This document shows, in pieces, positions 43,100 through 53,445 of a stretch of 64,000 nt of DNA. The stretch is taken from assembly GCA_002373045.1 (NCBI GenBank), contig DFHU01000022.1, positions 1 through 64,000 of the forward strand. Direction: 5' to 3'. A program made the position numbers and the translations under genes. The notes beneath the pieces are model-generated. The model saw nothing but the letters and a program-made list of their open reading frames with translations, had not been told where the DNA came from and did not search any database. The stretch's first letter is position 1; each line of letters starts with the position of its first letter. This stretch comes from Pseudoselenomonas ruminantium. Lineage in GTDB: Bacteria; Bacillota; Negativicutes; Selenomonadales; Selenomonadaceae.

Positions 43100-46000
43100 G
43101 CGATAATAATGCACAAATGACATTATCGGCGGTGCTTGAACTGAAAGACCGCCTGACAGCGAAAATCAAGTCGGTGAATAAATCCCTTGATGGCGTAAAG
43201 CAGACCACCGGAAGGGTGGACATGGGGCTGAACGCCGTCAAGAAAGATATGGGCGGCGTTGGCCAGTCGGCAGCGTCTATGGCAAAAGACCTTGACAAAA
43301 CCAAGCAGGCGCTCAATGGAGTAAAAGGTTCTTACATGGCCACGGTGGGGCTGAAAGATAACGCTACCACAAAGGCCAAGGGCATAGAAACAACCCTCAA
43401 AGGGATAGGCGGTAAAGTCTATACGGCTACGGTCAACATCCGGCAGAATGGTGCCGAAAAGCTGGCAGGGCTGAAAAATTCTATGTCCAACATGGCCAGT
43501 GGCATGATGATGGGCCTGCCCTTGCAGGTGGCTGGCATGGCCGGTTTAGGCTATGGCGTGATGGACACCATCAACACCTACAAGAATTTTGAAAAGCAGA
43601 TGGCCACAGTAAAGGCTATTGCTACCAGCGGCATGGGCGTAAATGAAGCCAATGCTGCCATGGAGCGCATGACCGCCAAGGCTAGAGAAATGGGTGCTGT
43701 GACTCAGTTCTCTGCTGAGCAGGTCGGCAAGGCGTTCGAATACATGGCAATGGCGGGCTGGAAAGAGCAGCAGATGATGGCAGGCATAAAGCCGGTGCTT
43801 GATTTGGCTCTTGCAGCAGGTGAGGATTTGGGCACTGTATCCGATATCGTCACCGACTCCATGACCGCCCTCAAGATTGATACCAGGGGAGCAAATGCCA
43901 ACGCCAATATTAAGGGATTCACCGACATATTGGCAGCCACGGCCACCAATTCCAATACCACAGTGGGCATGATGGGCGAGGCGTTCAAATATGCTGCGGC
44001 TCCTGCAGGGCTTTTTGCCAGCGCCTACGGCAGTGATGAAGTTGGTGTGGCCAAGGACGTGGCCCTTGCTCTGGGCTTGATGGCTGATAGCGGTATTAAG
44101 GCAAGTATGGCCGGTACTGCTCTGAGGTCAACACTCACCCGAATGACCGCTGACACAATCCCCACGGCAAACGCGATGAAGATGCTGGGCATCAACATCA
44201 TGCAGATGGGGGCTGATGGTACGCAGCAGTTGAAACCCTTGCGGGCCATCTTCGATGATTTGCGCAAGAAATTCAAGGAAGGCGTTTCTGCTGAGGAATT
44301 GGTCAATTATGCCGAGACTTTGAGCGGAACCAAGACCCGAAACAAAGAGGCAATGATTACCTTCGCCAAACAGCTTGCGGCCCAGGGCGGCAAAATGAAT
44401 GACAAGGATAAAGCCAAGTTTGCCAAAATGTTTGCAGGTGAAGAAGCGCTTTCCGGCTGGTTAGCTATCATCACGGCCAGCGATGAAGATTACCAAAAGA
44501 AGATTGCCGCGATTGATAATTCTCGCGGTGCTGCAGATGAAATGTCCAAAAAGCGTGCTGATACTTTAGCAGGTGATTTGGAGATTTTGAAATCTGCATG
44601 GCAGGATTTCCAGATTGAGCTTATGAGCGGCAAGGGCGCGAGCGGCTTGCGTGATTTTGTTCAAGGCTTATCGAAAGATGTCACCCAGTTCAAAACCTCC
44701 CTGAAAGATGGCTTTGACATTGGTGATATTGGCAGCCTTGCTCTTAATATGCTCAAACAGTTAAAGGATAAATTCCTTGAGCTGGATGGTGTTGGTTCTA
44801 TCCTGGCGGGCGGCGCTCTTGTCTTTGGCTTGACGAAAATCTATGGGCTTGCCAAGAAAGCCTATGATGGCGTTAAGACACTGGCGGGCAATGTCAAAGG
44901 TGGTGGTGCCCTAACTACTGCCAAAGGCCCTGTGGCTGAAACTGTGGGCACCATGACAGTCAATGCGACCACCGTATATGTCAATGGTAAAACTGTGGCA
45001 GGCGCAGGCGCTCCTGCTGGCGGTAATACTACTGTGGCAGGCGGCGGAGGCAGTCGAGGCGGTTCAGCTGGAGGCGGTGCCGGTGGTGGTGCTCGTGCTC
45101 GTTTGGGCGGCGCTCTTGCTGGTGCCGGTATCATGGCGGCATTTAGCGCTTTTGATATCTTCTCTACGCAGAAAGAGAACGCTGAACTGCTGGCAGAGGC
45201 GGCAGGTGGATTGAATGAGGCAGCCGATAACCTCAAAGCCTTGAAAGAGGCAGGGGCAAGCGCTGACGAAATCGCGGCAGCCGAAACCAAACTGGCTGAA
45301 ATGAAGGCCTATCAGACCGATGTACAAACCCAAGCAGATATCCGTATGGATGAAAGCGTTGGCGGCGCTGTGGGCGGTGTTATCGGTGCCGGGATAGGTA
45401 CTGCTTTAATGGGGCCTGTGGGCGGTGCCATTGGTGCCTTTATCGGTGAAGAAATAGGCCGCAAGGCTGGCGATGCTTTCCATAACATGGCAAGCGGTGA
45501 TGCCGAGCAAGTGGCCAAATGGACACAGCCGGATAAGGCCCTTGATGATATGGATCGGGCGGCTTTGGGCGAGGATTTGGAATATCCTATCACCATCACG
45601 GCCCCCGATTCGGAGGACATTCAAAACGCTATACAGAGTGCAGTCGATGGCGTTGGTACTGTGGATTTTACTGCTTTCGATGAGAATGCAGGCATAGGGC
45701 TGAAAGCCTTGTGGACGGATGTGGCTGCCAATGCCCAGGAGGCAGGCACTACGATTCGCGAGGATTCACAGATTACATCGGAAAGCGTGCTGGCCGATGC
45801 GGCAGCTACAGAAAGCTATTTCGAAAGCAGTGTATATGACCCATTACAAAGTGGAGCTCTTGAAACTGCTGACGGGATGACGGTAGACTTCACCAATTCG
45901 GCTACTGCGACACAAGGCGCGTGGGCAGGCGTACAGAGTTTCTTCTCTGGGCTGTTTGCCAGCTTGAAAACAGAAGCGGCTGAGTGTGCCAGGAACATGG

Positions 46001-46407
46001 CGCAGAGCATGGCAAATGCAGCAGCCAATCTTCGAGCTAATGGCCATACCACTTTGGCGGGTGCAGCCGATTGGGTGGGGAATAATCTTGCATGGTTAGG
46101 CGGAACTGATTACCCGCATCATGCAAGCGGCACTAGCTGGACGGAAGGCGGCTTCACCGAAATCAATGAGCATGGCGGCGAAATCGTTGACCTGCCGACC
46201 GGCTCGCGCGTTTACCCACATGCCACCACTCAAAAACTCATTAAAGAGGAGCTGGCGGGCGGCAATGATGCGGGCGGCGATAAAGTCGCCAATATATCCA
46301 TCACGGGCAACACGTTCACGGTCCGGGAGGAAGCCGACATCGATAAGATTGCCTATAAACTCTATCAGCTGATAGAGGGGGCACAGGTCAACTACAATCC
46401 GATTTAG
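43096..46407 (+). CDS. tail tape measure protein
   Basis: 1103 residues. A coiled N terminus is followed by a TP901-type core (MATVKAIATSGMGVNEANAA, MGAVTQFSAEQVGKAFEYMA, about residues 165-330), a Gly-rich stretch near 640-690, a hydrophobic glycine-zipper-like segment (GGAVGGVIGAGIGTALMG, about 755) and a C-terminal tail. It sets tail length; with about 0.15 nm per residue a tail near 165 nm is expected (inference). The last 25 residues recur in the small early protein at 22073. Confidence 0.93.
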   Translation: MSDNNAQMTLSAVLELKDRLTAKIKSVNKSLDGVKQTTGRVDMGLNAVKKDMGGVGQSAASMAKDLDKTKQALNGVKGSYMATVGLKDNATTKAKGIETTLKGIGGKVYTATVNIRQNGAEKLAGLKNSMSNMASGMMMGLPLQVAGMAGLGYGVMDTINTYKNFEKQMATVKAIATSGMGVNEANAAMERMTAKAREMGAVTQFSAEQVGKAFEYMAMAGWKEQQMMAGIKPVLDLALAAGEDLGTVSDIVTDSMTALKIDTRGANANANIKGFTDILAATATNSNTTVGMMGEAFKYAAAPAGLFASAYGSDEVGVAKDVALALGLMADSGIKASMAGTALRSTLTRMTADTIPTANAMKMLGINIMQMGADGTQQLKPLRAIFDDLRKKFKEGVSAEELVNYAETLSGTKTRNKEAMITFAKQLAAQGGKMNDKDKAKFAKMFAGEEALSGWLAIITASDEDYQKKIAAIDNSRGAADEMSKKRADTLAGDLEILKSAWQDFQIELMSGKGASGLRDFVQGLSKDVTQFKTSLKDGFDIGDIGSLALNMLKQLKDKFLELDGVGSILAGGALVFGLTKIYGLAKKAYDGVKTLAGNVKGGGALTTAKGPVAETVGTMTVNATTVYVNGKTVAGAGAPAGGNTTVAGGGGSRGGSAGGGAGGGARARLGGALAGAGIMAAFSAFDIFSTQKENAELLAEAAGGLNEAADNLKALKEAGASADEIAAAETKLAEMKAYQTDVQTQADIRMDESVGGAVGGVIGAGIGTALMGPVGGAIGAFIGEEIGRKAGDAFHNMASGDAEQVAKWTQPDKALDDMDRAALGEDLEYPITITAPDSEDIQNAIQSAVDGVGTVDFTAFDENAGIGLKALWTDVAANAQEAGTTIREDSQITSESVLADAAATESYFESSVYDPLQSGALETADGMTVDFTNSATATQGAWAGVQSFFSGLFASLKTEAAECARNMAQSMANAAANLRANGHTTLAGAADWVGNNLAWLGGTDYPHHASGTSWTEGGFTEINEHGGEIVDLPTGSRVYPHATTQKLIKEELAGGNDAGGDKVANISITGNTFTVREEADIDKIAYKLYQLIEGAQVNYNPI

Positions 46408-46422
46408 AGAGGGGCTTGAGTT

Positions 46423-47133
46423 ATGAGTTTTATGAGTATGTGGAACACGCTAAATAATTTAGGCTCCTTCCTCACTGGGGGGAACGGGAACCGGCGACAA
46501 ATCATTTTGTCCTGCGACGGGGATAAATTTACAATCCCCGTCACACCCTCAAAATACGATGTGACTACCGGGCAGAATAACCGGGTGGTCGATATTATTG
46601 ATTTTGGGGAGGCGCAGTTATTTGGTAATCCGCAGGTTGTCAAATTATCTTTCTCATGTTTTTTTCCTAACCCTATTCACGATTATCCTTTTGTTGTCGG
46701 CGATTCGCTGGAGCCTAGCGAGGCAGTCGAGAAGATAATCAAGTGGAAAGAGTCAAAAAAGCCCGTCCGGGTAATCATCACGGATTCGCCGTTTAACCTC
46801 GCTATGGCCATAAATAAATTTACCTGGCGCGAGCAGGACGGCTCCCGGGATATCTATTACACGCTGGACTTTGTTGAGTGGAAAGACCTTAATACCCCGC
46901 TTGCCAACAATGAAAAGCAGGTGGACGGAAAAACAGGGCTCAAGCAAAGGAGTACCGCGAATATTCCGCCCAAGCCCAGCGCGATAAGTCGGACGCGGGA
47001 TATTCTGGAGGCAAGCAAAAAGGCCTACGGCAACGTCAATAAATGGCGTAACCTTGCGAACGCTAACGGGCTGAAGAACTTGGCACTTAGGGAAACGCGC
47101 GGCCTCATCATCAAGAAAGGCGGCATAAAATGA
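46423..47133 (+). CDS. baseplate/hub protein with LysM-like end, XkdP type
   Basis: 236 residues. The beta-rich front (IILSCDGDKFTIPVTPSKYD, LDFVEWKDLN) is that of XkdP-type hub proteins; the C terminus (RDILEASKKAYGNVNKWRNL) has the pattern of a LysM domain. It joins tube and baseplate. Overlaps the next gene by 4 bp. Confidence 0.8.
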   Translation: MSFMSMWNTLNNLGSFLTGGNGNRRQIILSCDGDKFTIPVTPSKYDVTTGQNNRVVDIIDFGEAQLFGNPQVVKLSFSCFFPNPIHDYPFVVGDSLEPSEAVEKIIKWKESKKPVRVIITDSPFNLAMAINKFTWREQDGSRDIYYTLDFVEWKDLNTPLANNEKQVDGKTGLKQRSTANIPPKPSAISRTRDILEASKKAYGNVNKWRNLANANGLKNLALRETRGLIIKKGGIK

Positions 47134-48137
47134 AAGTCTTTATATCTAAAACAGATATATCGCACCTGCTGACGCGCTGCACTTGGAGCGGTTCACGATT
47201 GCAGGTCGCCCGCCGTTTAGAGTTTGAGTTTGTTCAGGATGACCGCGACCCGAATATTCCGGTTATCGAGTTTGAATGTGGCCACACTGTCCGGGGATAC
47301 AATGACAAGGCAAAAGGTTCTGATGATACCGACAATATGGTGTTTATCGGCAACATATATAAGGTAGAACGCAGCCGGAAAAACGGCCGTGTTTCGGTGG
47401 TCGCCTATGACCACCTGCACGTGCTGGGCGTGTCTAAGACCACCCGGAAGTTCACCAACGTAAAACCCGAGGATATAGCGGGCCAGATTTGCCAAGAACT
47501 CGGCGTGAAGGCGGGCACCTTCGCCAAGACGGATACACCAGTATCTTTTATCGCCAACGCTAAAACCGGGTATCAGATTATCCAGTCAGCTTACTTCGAG
47601 GCAGGGAAAACCACCAAGAAGAAATACCACCCGATTATGAACGGCGACAAGCTGGATGTAATCGAGAAGGGCGAGCTTATCAAGGATAAAGATACCAATG
47701 AGAATTACACGGCAGATTCTTCTAGCAATATGCTGGACAGTGTTTACCGGGAAAGCATCGAAAAACTGATTAACCAAATATTGGTGGTCGATGACAAGGG
47801 GAACACGGTCAGCATACAAAAAGATGATGAGTCTATCAAAAAGTATTCGATGTTTCAGGATATCTATAAAACGGATCCGAACAAGGACACCCAAACCGAG
47901 ATTAAAGATATTCTGGAAAAGCACAAAATTGAACGCGGCGGCTCCATCATCGTACTGGGCGACTACCGGGTAAAATCATCTTACTCCATCATCGTCAAGG
48001 ATTCACTTTTCAAGGGCCAGTTTTGGATTAAAACTGACACTCATTCCTTCATTGACGGAAAACACGAGATGCGGTTGGAATTGGAATTTGAAAATGTGAT
48101 GAACGAGGAGAAGGCTGAAAAGGAAAAGTCGAAATGA
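47130..48137 (+). CDS. baseplate hub protein, XkdQ/gpD type
   Basis: 335 residues. The front has TWSGSRLQVARRLEFEFVQD and the middle GYQIIQSAYFEAGK; a C-terminal glycine-containing strand region (RGGSIIVLGDYRVKSSYS) is typical of XkdQ. It forms part of the central hub around the tube tip. Confidence 0.85.
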   Translation: MKVFISKTDISHLLTRCTWSGSRLQVARRLEFEFVQDDRDPNIPVIEFECGHTVRGYNDKAKGSDDTDNMVFIGNIYKVERSRKNGRVSVVAYDHLHVLGVSKTTRKFTNVKPEDIAGQICQELGVKAGTFAKTDTPVSFIANAKTGYQIIQSAYFEAGKTTKKKYHPIMNGDKLDVIEKGELIKDKDTNENYTADSSSNMLDSVYRESIEKLINQILVVDDKGNTVSIQKDDESIKKYSMFQDIYKTDPNKDTQTEIKDILEKHKIERGGSIIVLGDYRVKSSYSIIVKDSLFKGQFWIKTDTHSFIDGKHEMRLELEFENVMNEEKAEKEKSK

Positions 48138-48152
48138 GGAGGTGGCAGATAA

Positions 48153-48575
48153 ATGGCAATGAGTAGCGATATACCCAGCGCGGAACAATCAGCGGCTATG
48201 CTGGTCAATCTGCAGCACCAAATAGCCCAAGAACATACGCCCTTGCTCCCCACAGTGGGGCGGGTAATTACCCCGCCGCCTAACTTATCCGTTCAATGGA
48301 ACGATATTGTCATCACCAAGGAGCAGATTTATCTAAATGAATACTGGCTCCCGGGGCACACCCGAACCCACCGCGGGCATATCGTTTCGGAGACGCAGCC
48401 GCGCGCGGGCGGCGGTGGTTACGCCGAATTTGCGAGCCACACCCACGATATCGACAACGATTACACGGATTCCGAAACCCTGACGGATACCCTAAAGCCC
48501 GGCGATTTTGTTTCCGTGTACCCACAGGACGGCGGTCAGCTTTTCATTATCGAAAGTAAGTTGGTGAAATTATGA
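48153..48575 (+). CDS. baseplate protein, DUF2577/XkdR type
   Basis: 140 residues with PTVGRVITPPPNLSVQWNDI and GDFVSVYPQDGGQLFIIESK, an OB-like beta protein. Gene order after XkdQ supports it. Ends overlapping the next start by 4 bp. Confidence 0.8.
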   Translation: MAMSSDIPSAEQSAAMLVNLQHQIAQEHTPLLPTVGRVITPPPNLSVQWNDIVITKEQIYLNEYWLPGHTRTHRGHIVSETQPRAGGGGYAEFASHTHDIDNDYTDSETLTDTLKPGDFVSVYPQDGGQLFIIESKLVKL

Positions 48576-49000
48576 GTAGCGAATTTCCATTTGTGGGTAG
48601 TACCACAGTCATTGAAAGCGACGACCTGCCAACGCTTAAGGAATACGCCTGGAACTTTGAAACCGACAAATTTATCTACGACAACAATGGTAACCATGTG
48701 ATTGTCGAGAAAAACGACGCCCTGGTCGTATGGATTTACAAGGCGCTCAAAACCGAGCGGTTTGATTATCTGGCCTATTCATGGCAGTACGGCATAGAGC
48801 TAAAACCTTTTGTAGGTAAGGTTATGAGCGTGCAGGAGCGCTATTCCGAGCTAAAGAGAGTCATTACCGAGTGTCTTATGGTCAACCCTTACATCGTGAG
48901 TATAGATTCCTTCGAGTTCGACGAAAGCAAACACGGGGAACTTGCTCACCTGTCAATCGGGCTGACGTCAGTATACGGGGAGGTGAATTTAGTTGTATAA
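48572..49000 (+). CDS. baseplate wedge, DUF2634/XkdS (gp25-like)
   Basis: 142 residues: YAWNFETDKFIYDNNGNHVI, DALVVWIYKALKTERFDYLA and YSWQYGIELKPFVGK are standard for XkdS-type, lysozyme-like gp25 relatives that start sheath assembly. It overlaps the next gene by 8 bp. Confidence 0.88.
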   Translation: MSSEFPFVGSTTVIESDDLPTLKEYAWNFETDKFIYDNNGNHVIVEKNDALVVWIYKALKTERFDYLAYSWQYGIELKPFVGKVMSVQERYSELKRVITECLMVNPYIVSIDSFEFDESKHGELAHLSIGLTSVYGEVNLVV

Positions 49001-50030
49001 CGCCAGAGAACAAGAAGATATTTTGACCGAGCTGCAGGATGCAAGCACCACCCCGGCAAGCAAAATCGAGGGCACTTTTGAAAATGACGTGCTCGCATCG
49101 AATTCGATTGAGTTTGCAAAAGTCGAGGTCGAGCTTGAACAGGCCTACAAAGCCGCGTTCGGTTCTACCGCTTGGGGCGAATATCTGACTATGCGGGCGG
49201 CGGAAGCGGGCATTGTCAGAAAAGAGGCGGTAAAGGCCATAGGCGAGGTTACCTTCACAGGTTCGGGCACGGTTCCCGCGGGTTCGCTTGTCGCTACTCT
49301 CGACGGCACCCAGTTCGCCACCACAGAGGCGGCGGTTATCGAAAGTAGTGGTATAGTCCCTGTCGAGGCGGTAACAGCTGGCGATAAAGGGAATGTGTCG
49401 GCAGGGACTATAACGGTTATCCCGCTGTCCATAGCAGGCATAACCGCGGTAAACAACGAGGCTGCTACTTATAACGGGTACGATGAGGAAGACGATGATA
49501 CCCTGCGTGACCGATATCTGACACACGTCCGGTATCCGGGCACCAGCGGAAACCCGCGCCATTATATCGAGTGGGCGACGTCAATCCCCGGCGTGGGAGC
49601 CGCCCGCTGCATACGGGCGTGGGACGGCCCGGATACAGTAAAGGTCATTATCGTGGATAGCAATTATGAGGAAGCGAGCGCCGATTTGGTGCAAACAGTC
49701 TATGACTACATCGAAAGCGTCCGCCCGATAAATGCTATTTTGACAGTCGTTTCTGCCACGCCCTTGGCGGTCAATATCGCCGCCAATACCACCGGTAGTC
49801 TCGACACGGAAGCCTTTGAAGCGGCGGTACGGAAGTATTTCGCCGAGCTGGAGAAAAAGAGCCTGACTGCAAATACATCCCGGTATGTGTCCATTGCGAA
49901 AATCGGCGCCCTGCTGCTGGATAACGGGGCGGATGATTATGACAGTCTGACGCTGAACGGGGCCGCCTCCAACGTATCGTTTACGGAAAACGAATTACCA
50001 TCATTAGGGACGGTGGTATTCAATGGTTGA
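48993..50030 (+). CDS. baseplate J-like protein, XkdT
   Basis: 345 residues, beginning with TTG after GAGGTGAATT. The baseplate J pattern is clear: GEYLTMRAAEAGIVRKEAVK, FTGSGTVPAGSL, DTLRDRYLTHVRYPGTSGNP and HYIEWATSIPGVG. It is part of the wedge that triggers sheath contraction. Confidence 0.92.
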   Translation: MYNAREQEDILTELQDASTTPASKIEGTFENDVLASNSIEFAKVEVELEQAYKAAFGSTAWGEYLTMRAAEAGIVRKEAVKAIGEVTFTGSGTVPAGSLVATLDGTQFATTEAAVIESSGIVPVEAVTAGDKGNVSAGTITVIPLSIAGITAVNNEAATYNGYDEEDDDTLRDRYLTHVRYPGTSGNPRHYIEWATSIPGVGAARCIRAWDGPDTVKVIIVDSNYEEASADLVQTVYDYIESVRPINAILTVVSATPLAVNIAANTTGSLDTEAFEAAVRKYFAELEKKSLTANTSRYVSIAKIGALLLDNGADDYDSLTLNGAASNVSFTENELPSLGTVVFNG

Positions 50031-50748
50031 TTATCAATTCTTACGGCTGGAAAAGCCCGATGTATTGCGGTACCTGCCCGCGTTTCTTGCCAAAGATGAG
50101 CACTTCAAGAAAATACAAGATGCCTTATCTATGGAACACGAAAAACAGCGGCAGGCGCTTATCGACTTAACGAAACAATTTTTTGTTGACGACGCCACCT
50201 GGGGGCTGACGGCGTGGGAAAACATATATCAGACTAACCCGCCAAACGGGGCGAGACTGGAACTTCGCCGCGCCCTACTCAAGGCCAAGATGATGGGAAA
50301 CCGGACGATGACCAAGGCGAACTTAGAACTGCTGATCAATCAGTTTGTAGCCAATAAAGACGCCTACATCATCGAAGAAACTTCGGTCGGGTGTTTCAAA
50401 ATCGTCATCCCGTCGCCCACGCCCTACTGGGATGACCTTCTCAATATGCTTATGGAGATGGTACCGGCTCATTTGGTTCTCGAAATAAGCTACGAAAAGG
50501 ACTTCGCGACAAATACGATTTATCAGGGTGGTATCCTATCCACCCACAAAAAGCACGTTGTGGGCGTCGCGGCCCCGAACGACCAAAGTGTGGTTACCCC
50601 GCTTTTCGTTGGTTCGGCGCTATCGACTCACAAAAAATATGTTGTTGGTATGCAGCCACCAACGGGAAGCACGGCGCGCGGTACATATTACGCGAGCGGC
50701 GTTCTCGGGTGGCATAAAAAGTATACAGTTACCTTGAAGGAGGAATAA
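50023..50748 (+). CDS. baseplate/tail protein, XkdU (YmfQ/DUF2313) type
   Basis: 241 residues. The first 160 match XkdU (YLPAFLAKDEHFKKIQDALS, GARLELRRALLKAKMMGNRT). The C-terminal 75 residues are a threefold repeat of about 30 residues with LSTHKKHVVG, LSTHKKYVVG and LGWHKKYTV. The repeat is probably a small beta module that binds the fibre, whose gene follows by 3 bp. Confidence 0.85.
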   Translation: MVDYQFLRLEKPDVLRYLPAFLAKDEHFKKIQDALSMEHEKQRQALIDLTKQFFVDDATWGLTAWENIYQTNPPNGARLELRRALLKAKMMGNRTMTKANLELLINQFVANKDAYIIEETSVGCFKIVIPSPTPYWDDLLNMLMEMVPAHLVLEISYEKDFATNTIYQGGILSTHKKHVVGVAAPNDQSVVTPLFVGSALSTHKKYVVGMQPPTGSTARGTYYASGVLGWHKKYTVTLKEE

Positions 50749-50751
50749 AAC

Positions 50752-53367
50752 ATGTCTCACTGGGCAGGCGGCGTTTTGACAGCCGCAGGTAGAGAATTAC
50801 AAGTAAAAGTAGAAGGCGGCGTAACATTAAAACTTACTAAAATCAAACTTGGTGACGGCACGGAAAGTATGGCTGCAGTTGATGGCATGGTTGACCTTAT
50901 CAGCCCCAAAGCCGTACTCGGTATTAGTTCCGCGGTAGCAGAAGGCGACGTCTGCACGGTGACAGGCGTTTTGTCTGCAACGCAGTTATCTTCTGGCTTT
51001 TATTGTCGCGAGTGGGGCCTTTTTGCAGAAGACCCGGATGTTGGCGAAATTCTGTTTATGATTACGATTGATTCACAGCCGGAATGGTTACCTGCTAGTA
51101 CCGAAGCAGCAGAAGTAGCAGCAACTTATGCAATGAATGTCGCCGTAGCTAATGCAGAAAATATTGAAGTTAACATCGACCCAGCCGGGCTGGTTGACGT
51201 TGACATGTTGAACAAACGGCTTGGCGGCGCCGACCGTGAAAAAGCATATACATCTGGCACGATTGTGTCGATGAACGGCCTGCCTGCGCTTTATTATTTA
51301 AAGTGCATTACACCGGGAACGACCGCAGCAGTAACTCCGGTTATTCCGGCAAATGTTCAAATTGGAGACACCATCACTGACGGAAATGTAATATGGCAGG
51401 TAATTGCAGCAGTAACCGATGAAGACTTGGCAACCACAAATTTGGCTCTTGCCGAATCAACAGGCTACGGCATAGTAAGCGGCTTGCAGGTAAAAGCACA
51501 ATCCACGCCGAATATGACTGTATCAATCGAAGGAGGTACAGTACATATGAAAAACGGCACAAGAATAGTAATTGCGGCGATTGCGGCACTCACTATCGCC
51601 ACGGCAGATGCAACCAATCCGAGAATTGATAGTATTTATGTAGATGGTACGGGCAACGTAGCGTATGCACAGGGGACACCTGCAGCCACGCCTGTTGCAC
51701 CCACACTAAGTACAGATGCGATTAAACTTGCAGATGTTAATGTTGCGGCTAATCAGTCGAGTGTTACAGATGCGAATATTATTAGGAATGGCGAGGTAAA
51801 AGCTCGTTATCAAAATGCTGGGGTTGTTGATGTCAAAGATTTTGGCGCTAAAGGTGATGGGGTAACGGATGATACTGCGGCGATACAAGAAGCGATACGG
51901 GCGGCAGAATCTTTGTCGGTAAGCACACAAAATATGCATCGAGTATTTATCCCTGCTGGCGATTATGTGGTCAATGGTACGTTAGATATTAACATATCTA
52001 ATGCCCAAATTTTAGGTACACCCGCAACGACAATTATCTTTACGCCGAATAACGCATCATCGGTATTATTTAATGTGCATGGCGTAGATGTAACTGCAAA
52101 GCGAGTGACTTATGCGATAGAATCAATATCATACTTAAAACTATATTCTACAGTTCCGCAACAGGGTATTGCGTTCAACATGGGAACAGCAGATAGTTTT
52201 GACTCTTATGGAACAAGCCCAATAACTGACCACGTTATTATTTCACGGTTTAATATTGCGTATTGCCATCATGCGAATGTATACATGACAACATATAAGA
52301 ACGTTAATGTATTAGAATGTAATACTTTTATCAAAATAGATACGGACGCAGCAAACTCTGGTGAGAAAATTATTATAAGTGGTGGTTTTGTAAATGCACT
52401 TAATTATGCGTTTGATATTCAGCGTAATACTCACCAACTCTATATCGAAAATGTATCTTTTGATGCAGGGGCTTATTTATTAAAAGCTTCCGGTTATACA
52501 GTTTCAAATCTCGAAACGTATGAATTTAATCAATGCCATTTTGAACCGAACACAAATCTGAGTAAGGATAAGCCGTACATTTCGATTGAAGCCGACGGCG
52601 GCGGGACTGTTATTATGAATAATTGCACTCTCGTACATTTAGCAGATTGGACTGCTGATTTTGCATTTTTCATCGACAACACAACGTCTGCACCATATTA
52701 CTCTAAAATAATTCTAAATAACTGCGCGTTAGCTGTCGGAAATACTGCTACTAAATTCCTCTCGAATATGCACACTCATTTTTATAACGTGTCATGCACA
52801 AATAGACTGTTGGCAATTGCGCCAGAATCTATCTTTGCAAATGACGGAACAACTAATCATGACAAAATATCAATAATTTATGAAAATGGAAATTGGCTAT
52901 CGTTTGATGAATCGCGAATGTCAACATCAAATATTACGATTACTGCCGATTCTATAAATTATCCGACAGGAGTCGGTGCTGCAAATAAAAGTTGGAAAAT
53001 TAAATTCAATGCAGATACAAACGGTGCGCGAATCTTGCTAACCGTACCCACGACTTATAAAAATTCATATCGCGGAAATATGCAGCTGTACATACCGACA
53101 GCGATTTCAGCGGGAACATTCACGCTAATGCGCGTAGCCGTAGCTAATACAAAAGTCGTTAATTACGGTGCAGGCCCGTTATCCAAAACAAATTGGTCTG
53201 ATTTTTCAGCGGGCTCATGGACAAAAATAGGTGTATCTGATGCGTTCAGAGCTAATACCCCCGTGGCAGACGGCGTAGCTAAAATCGGGTATGCGCTTTT
53301 GCTTGAAGGGACAATACCCGCGGGTACCGAAATCTATGTATCTTCTGTGATGATGATGGGCTCATAA
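50752..53367 (+). CDS. tail fibre with pectate-lyase-like beta helix
   Basis: 871 residues. The N terminus (MSHWAGGVLTAAGRELQVKV, then YCREWGLFAEDPDVGEILF) is the baseplate-attached collar domain. After a linker around residues 160-350, VVDVKDFGAKGDGVTDDTAA begins a pectate_lyase_3-type right-handed beta helix, usual in fibres that cut or bind surface polysaccharide. The last 500 residues are coded by more AT-rich DNA (52000-53300) than the front, which suggests exchange of the receptor-binding part. Confidence 0.85.
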   Translation: MSHWAGGVLTAAGRELQVKVEGGVTLKLTKIKLGDGTESMAAVDGMVDLISPKAVLGISSAVAEGDVCTVTGVLSATQLSSGFYCREWGLFAEDPDVGEILFMITIDSQPEWLPASTEAAEVAATYAMNVAVANAENIEVNIDPAGLVDVDMLNKRLGGADREKAYTSGTIVSMNGLPALYYLKCITPGTTAAVTPVIPANVQIGDTITDGNVIWQVIAAVTDEDLATTNLALAESTGYGIVSGLQVKAQSTPNMTVSIEGGTVHMKNGTRIVIAAIAALTIATADATNPRIDSIYVDGTGNVAYAQGTPAATPVAPTLSTDAIKLADVNVAANQSSVTDANIIRNGEVKARYQNAGVVDVKDFGAKGDGVTDDTAAIQEAIRAAESLSVSTQNMHRVFIPAGDYVVNGTLDINISNAQILGTPATTIIFTPNNASSVLFNVHGVDVTAKRVTYAIESISYLKLYSTVPQQGIAFNMGTADSFDSYGTSPITDHVIISRFNIAYCHHANVYMTTYKNVNVLECNTFIKIDTDAANSGEKIIISGGFVNALNYAFDIQRNTHQLYIENVSFDAGAYLLKASGYTVSNLETYEFNQCHFEPNTNLSKDKPYISIEADGGGTVIMNNCTLVHLADWTADFAFFIDNTTSAPYYSKIILNNCALAVGNTATKFLSNMHTHFYNVSCTNRLLAIAPESIFANDGTTNHDKISIIYENGNWLSFDESRMSTSNITITADSINYPTGVGAANKSWKIKFNADTNGARILLTVPTTYKNSYRGNMQLYIPTAISAGTFTLMRVAVANTKVVNYGAGPLSKTNWSDFSAGSWTKIGVSDAFRANTPVADGVAKIGYALLLEGTIPAGTEIYVSSVMMMGS

Positions 53368-53445
53368 TCGGGGTGACACAAATGAAAATTCGACTTCCGA
53401 CCGTGGAAGTCATACCGAATAAATCGACATAAGGAGAAAACCAAA

